A stretch of DNA of 64,000 nt from Caballeronia turbans (GTDB lineage Bacteria; Pseudomonadota; Gammaproteobacteria; Burkholderiales; Burkholderiaceae): assembly GCA_001544655.2 (NCBI GenBank), contig FCOD02000015.1:118735-182734 (forward strand), read 5' to 3'. The notes under the pieces are model-generated. The model was not told where the DNA came from and ran no database searches. It saw only the letters and a list, made by a program, of their open reading frames with translations. Each line of letters opens with the position of its first letter. Position 1 is the stretch's first letter. The translations under genes were made by a program, and so were the position numbers. Positions 63,497 to 64,000 of the stretch are shown here, in pieces.

Positions 63497-63988
63497 TTGA
63501 CTTTCATCGCGATGGCGGCGGCATTCGCGCTGGGCGGCGTGAAGGATGTCGTCCTCGTCGCGGTACTCTGTATTTTGGAAATATCGCTGTCGCTGGATAA
63601 TGCCGTGGCCAACGCGGCCGTCTTGCGCCACTGGTCCGAGAAATGGCGCGACCGCTTCATGACATGGGGCCTTCCCGTCGCGATCTTCGGAATGCGCCTC
63701 GTCTTTCCGCTGCTGATCGTTGCTATCGCAGGGCACATCGGGTTCTTCGAAGCTGGAAAGATGGCGCTCGAAGCACCTCGGCAGTATGCGCAAATCCTGA
63801 CTTCCGCACATCACGAAGTGTCGGCGTTCGGCGGCGCGTTCCTGTTGATGGTTTTCTTCAAGTTCATGCTCGATCGCGACAAGGATGAGCACTGGATCAG
63901 CATCGTCGAGCGTCCGCTTGCGCGGGCGGATTCAACCGGTCGATGCAATAGCTTGATGGAATCGTTCAGCTGGTGTCTCGTAATCTAG
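63497..63988 (+). CDS. DUF475/TerC-like membrane protein, apparently truncated
   Basis: An open frame of 163 residues begins at a TTG (63497), with no ribosome site. The homologous reading continues upstream as KPFKLPLA, preceded by ATA (63470) where the family usually has its ATG. Hydrophobic helices and the motif LEISLSLDNAVANAAVL identify the DUF475 branch of the TerC superfamily. Family members are about 350 residues, but this frame loses homology after ERPLARA and ends MESFSWCLVI. The continuation GRIQPVDAIA lies in another frame. It looks broken at the start and in the middle. A TelA-TerF-TerC arrangement supports its original role in tellurite or stress resistance. Confidence 0.6.
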   Translation: MTFIAMAAAFALGGVKDVVLVAVLCILEISLSLDNAVANAAVLRHWSEKWRDRFMTWGLPVAIFGMRLVFPLLIVAIAGHIGFFEAGKMALEAPRQYAQILTSAHHEVSAFGGAFLLMVFFKFMLDRDKDEHWISIVERPLARADSTGRCNSLMESFSWCLVI

Positions 63989-64000
63989 CGTCTTTCTTGG

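Overview
The window looks like a chromosomal segment of a plant- or soil-associated member of the Burkholderiaceae (Burkholderia sensu lato, most likely Caballeronia or Paraburkholderia). The grounds are high-GC coding DNA with G/C-rich third positions, an acdS/acdR pair, Burkholderia-style trimeric-autotransporter and two-partner-secretion sequences, and a Wzx/Wzy exopolysaccharide locus. The genus is inferred from gene content only. I saw no rRNA, tRNA, insertion sequence or CRISPR array.

Layout. Positions 1-26.4 kb hold a Wzy-dependent exopolysaccharide locus. It has a MraY/WecA-type initiating transferase, a Wzc-like co-polymerase/tyrosine kinase, a TviB/WbpO-type UDP-sugar dehydrogenase, a TviC/WbpP-type epimerase, an AsnB-type amidotransferase, four GT4 glycosyltransferases, an EpsG-type polymerase, a MurJ-like flippase, an acyltransferase-SGNH protein, a hexapeptide acetyltransferase, a NodB-like deacetylase and two paralogous beta-helix proteins. 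The dehydrogenase, epimerase and amidotransferase together suggest an N-acetylhexosaminuronic acid, perhaps carboxamidated, in the polymer. No outer-membrane OPX (Wza) or Wzb phosphatase gene is visible.

Positions 26.5-34.4 kb hold unrelated genes: an SGNH esterase, a class A penicillin-binding protein, divergent acdR/acdS (ACC deaminase), an AbiE-type type IV toxin-antitoxin pair with a likely operator, and ppnP. Positions 34.6-44.5 kb hold a large rearranged adhesin locus. A two-partner-secretion (TpsA) exoprotein gene switches in frame into a trimeric-autotransporter stalk. It is followed by the last codons of a TpsB transporter and then by a second, truncated piece of TpsA. Two 233-bp direct repeats bracket the alien 666 bp, so recombination between them would restore one long TpsA frame. 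Behind it lies about 1.3 kb of gene-poor, scarred DNA.

Positions 44.6-56.1 kb hold a Crp-like regulator and a catabolic island. The island has a polyamine-type ABC importer and a Rieske oxygenase with a LysR regulator on the minus strand, and a flavin monooxygenase, RidA-like, DUF1028 and M20 amidohydrolase operon on the plus strand, ending in the remnant of an NCS1 permease. It looks like a pathway for uptake and oxidative/hydrolytic breakdown of a nitrogen compound that I cannot identify. Positions 56.3-64 kb hold a Tat-exported epoxide hydrolase, an MFS transporter, a zinc alcohol dehydrogenase, a rhomboid protease and a TelA-TerF(vWA)-DUF475 tellurium-resistance-type group whose last gene looks damaged.
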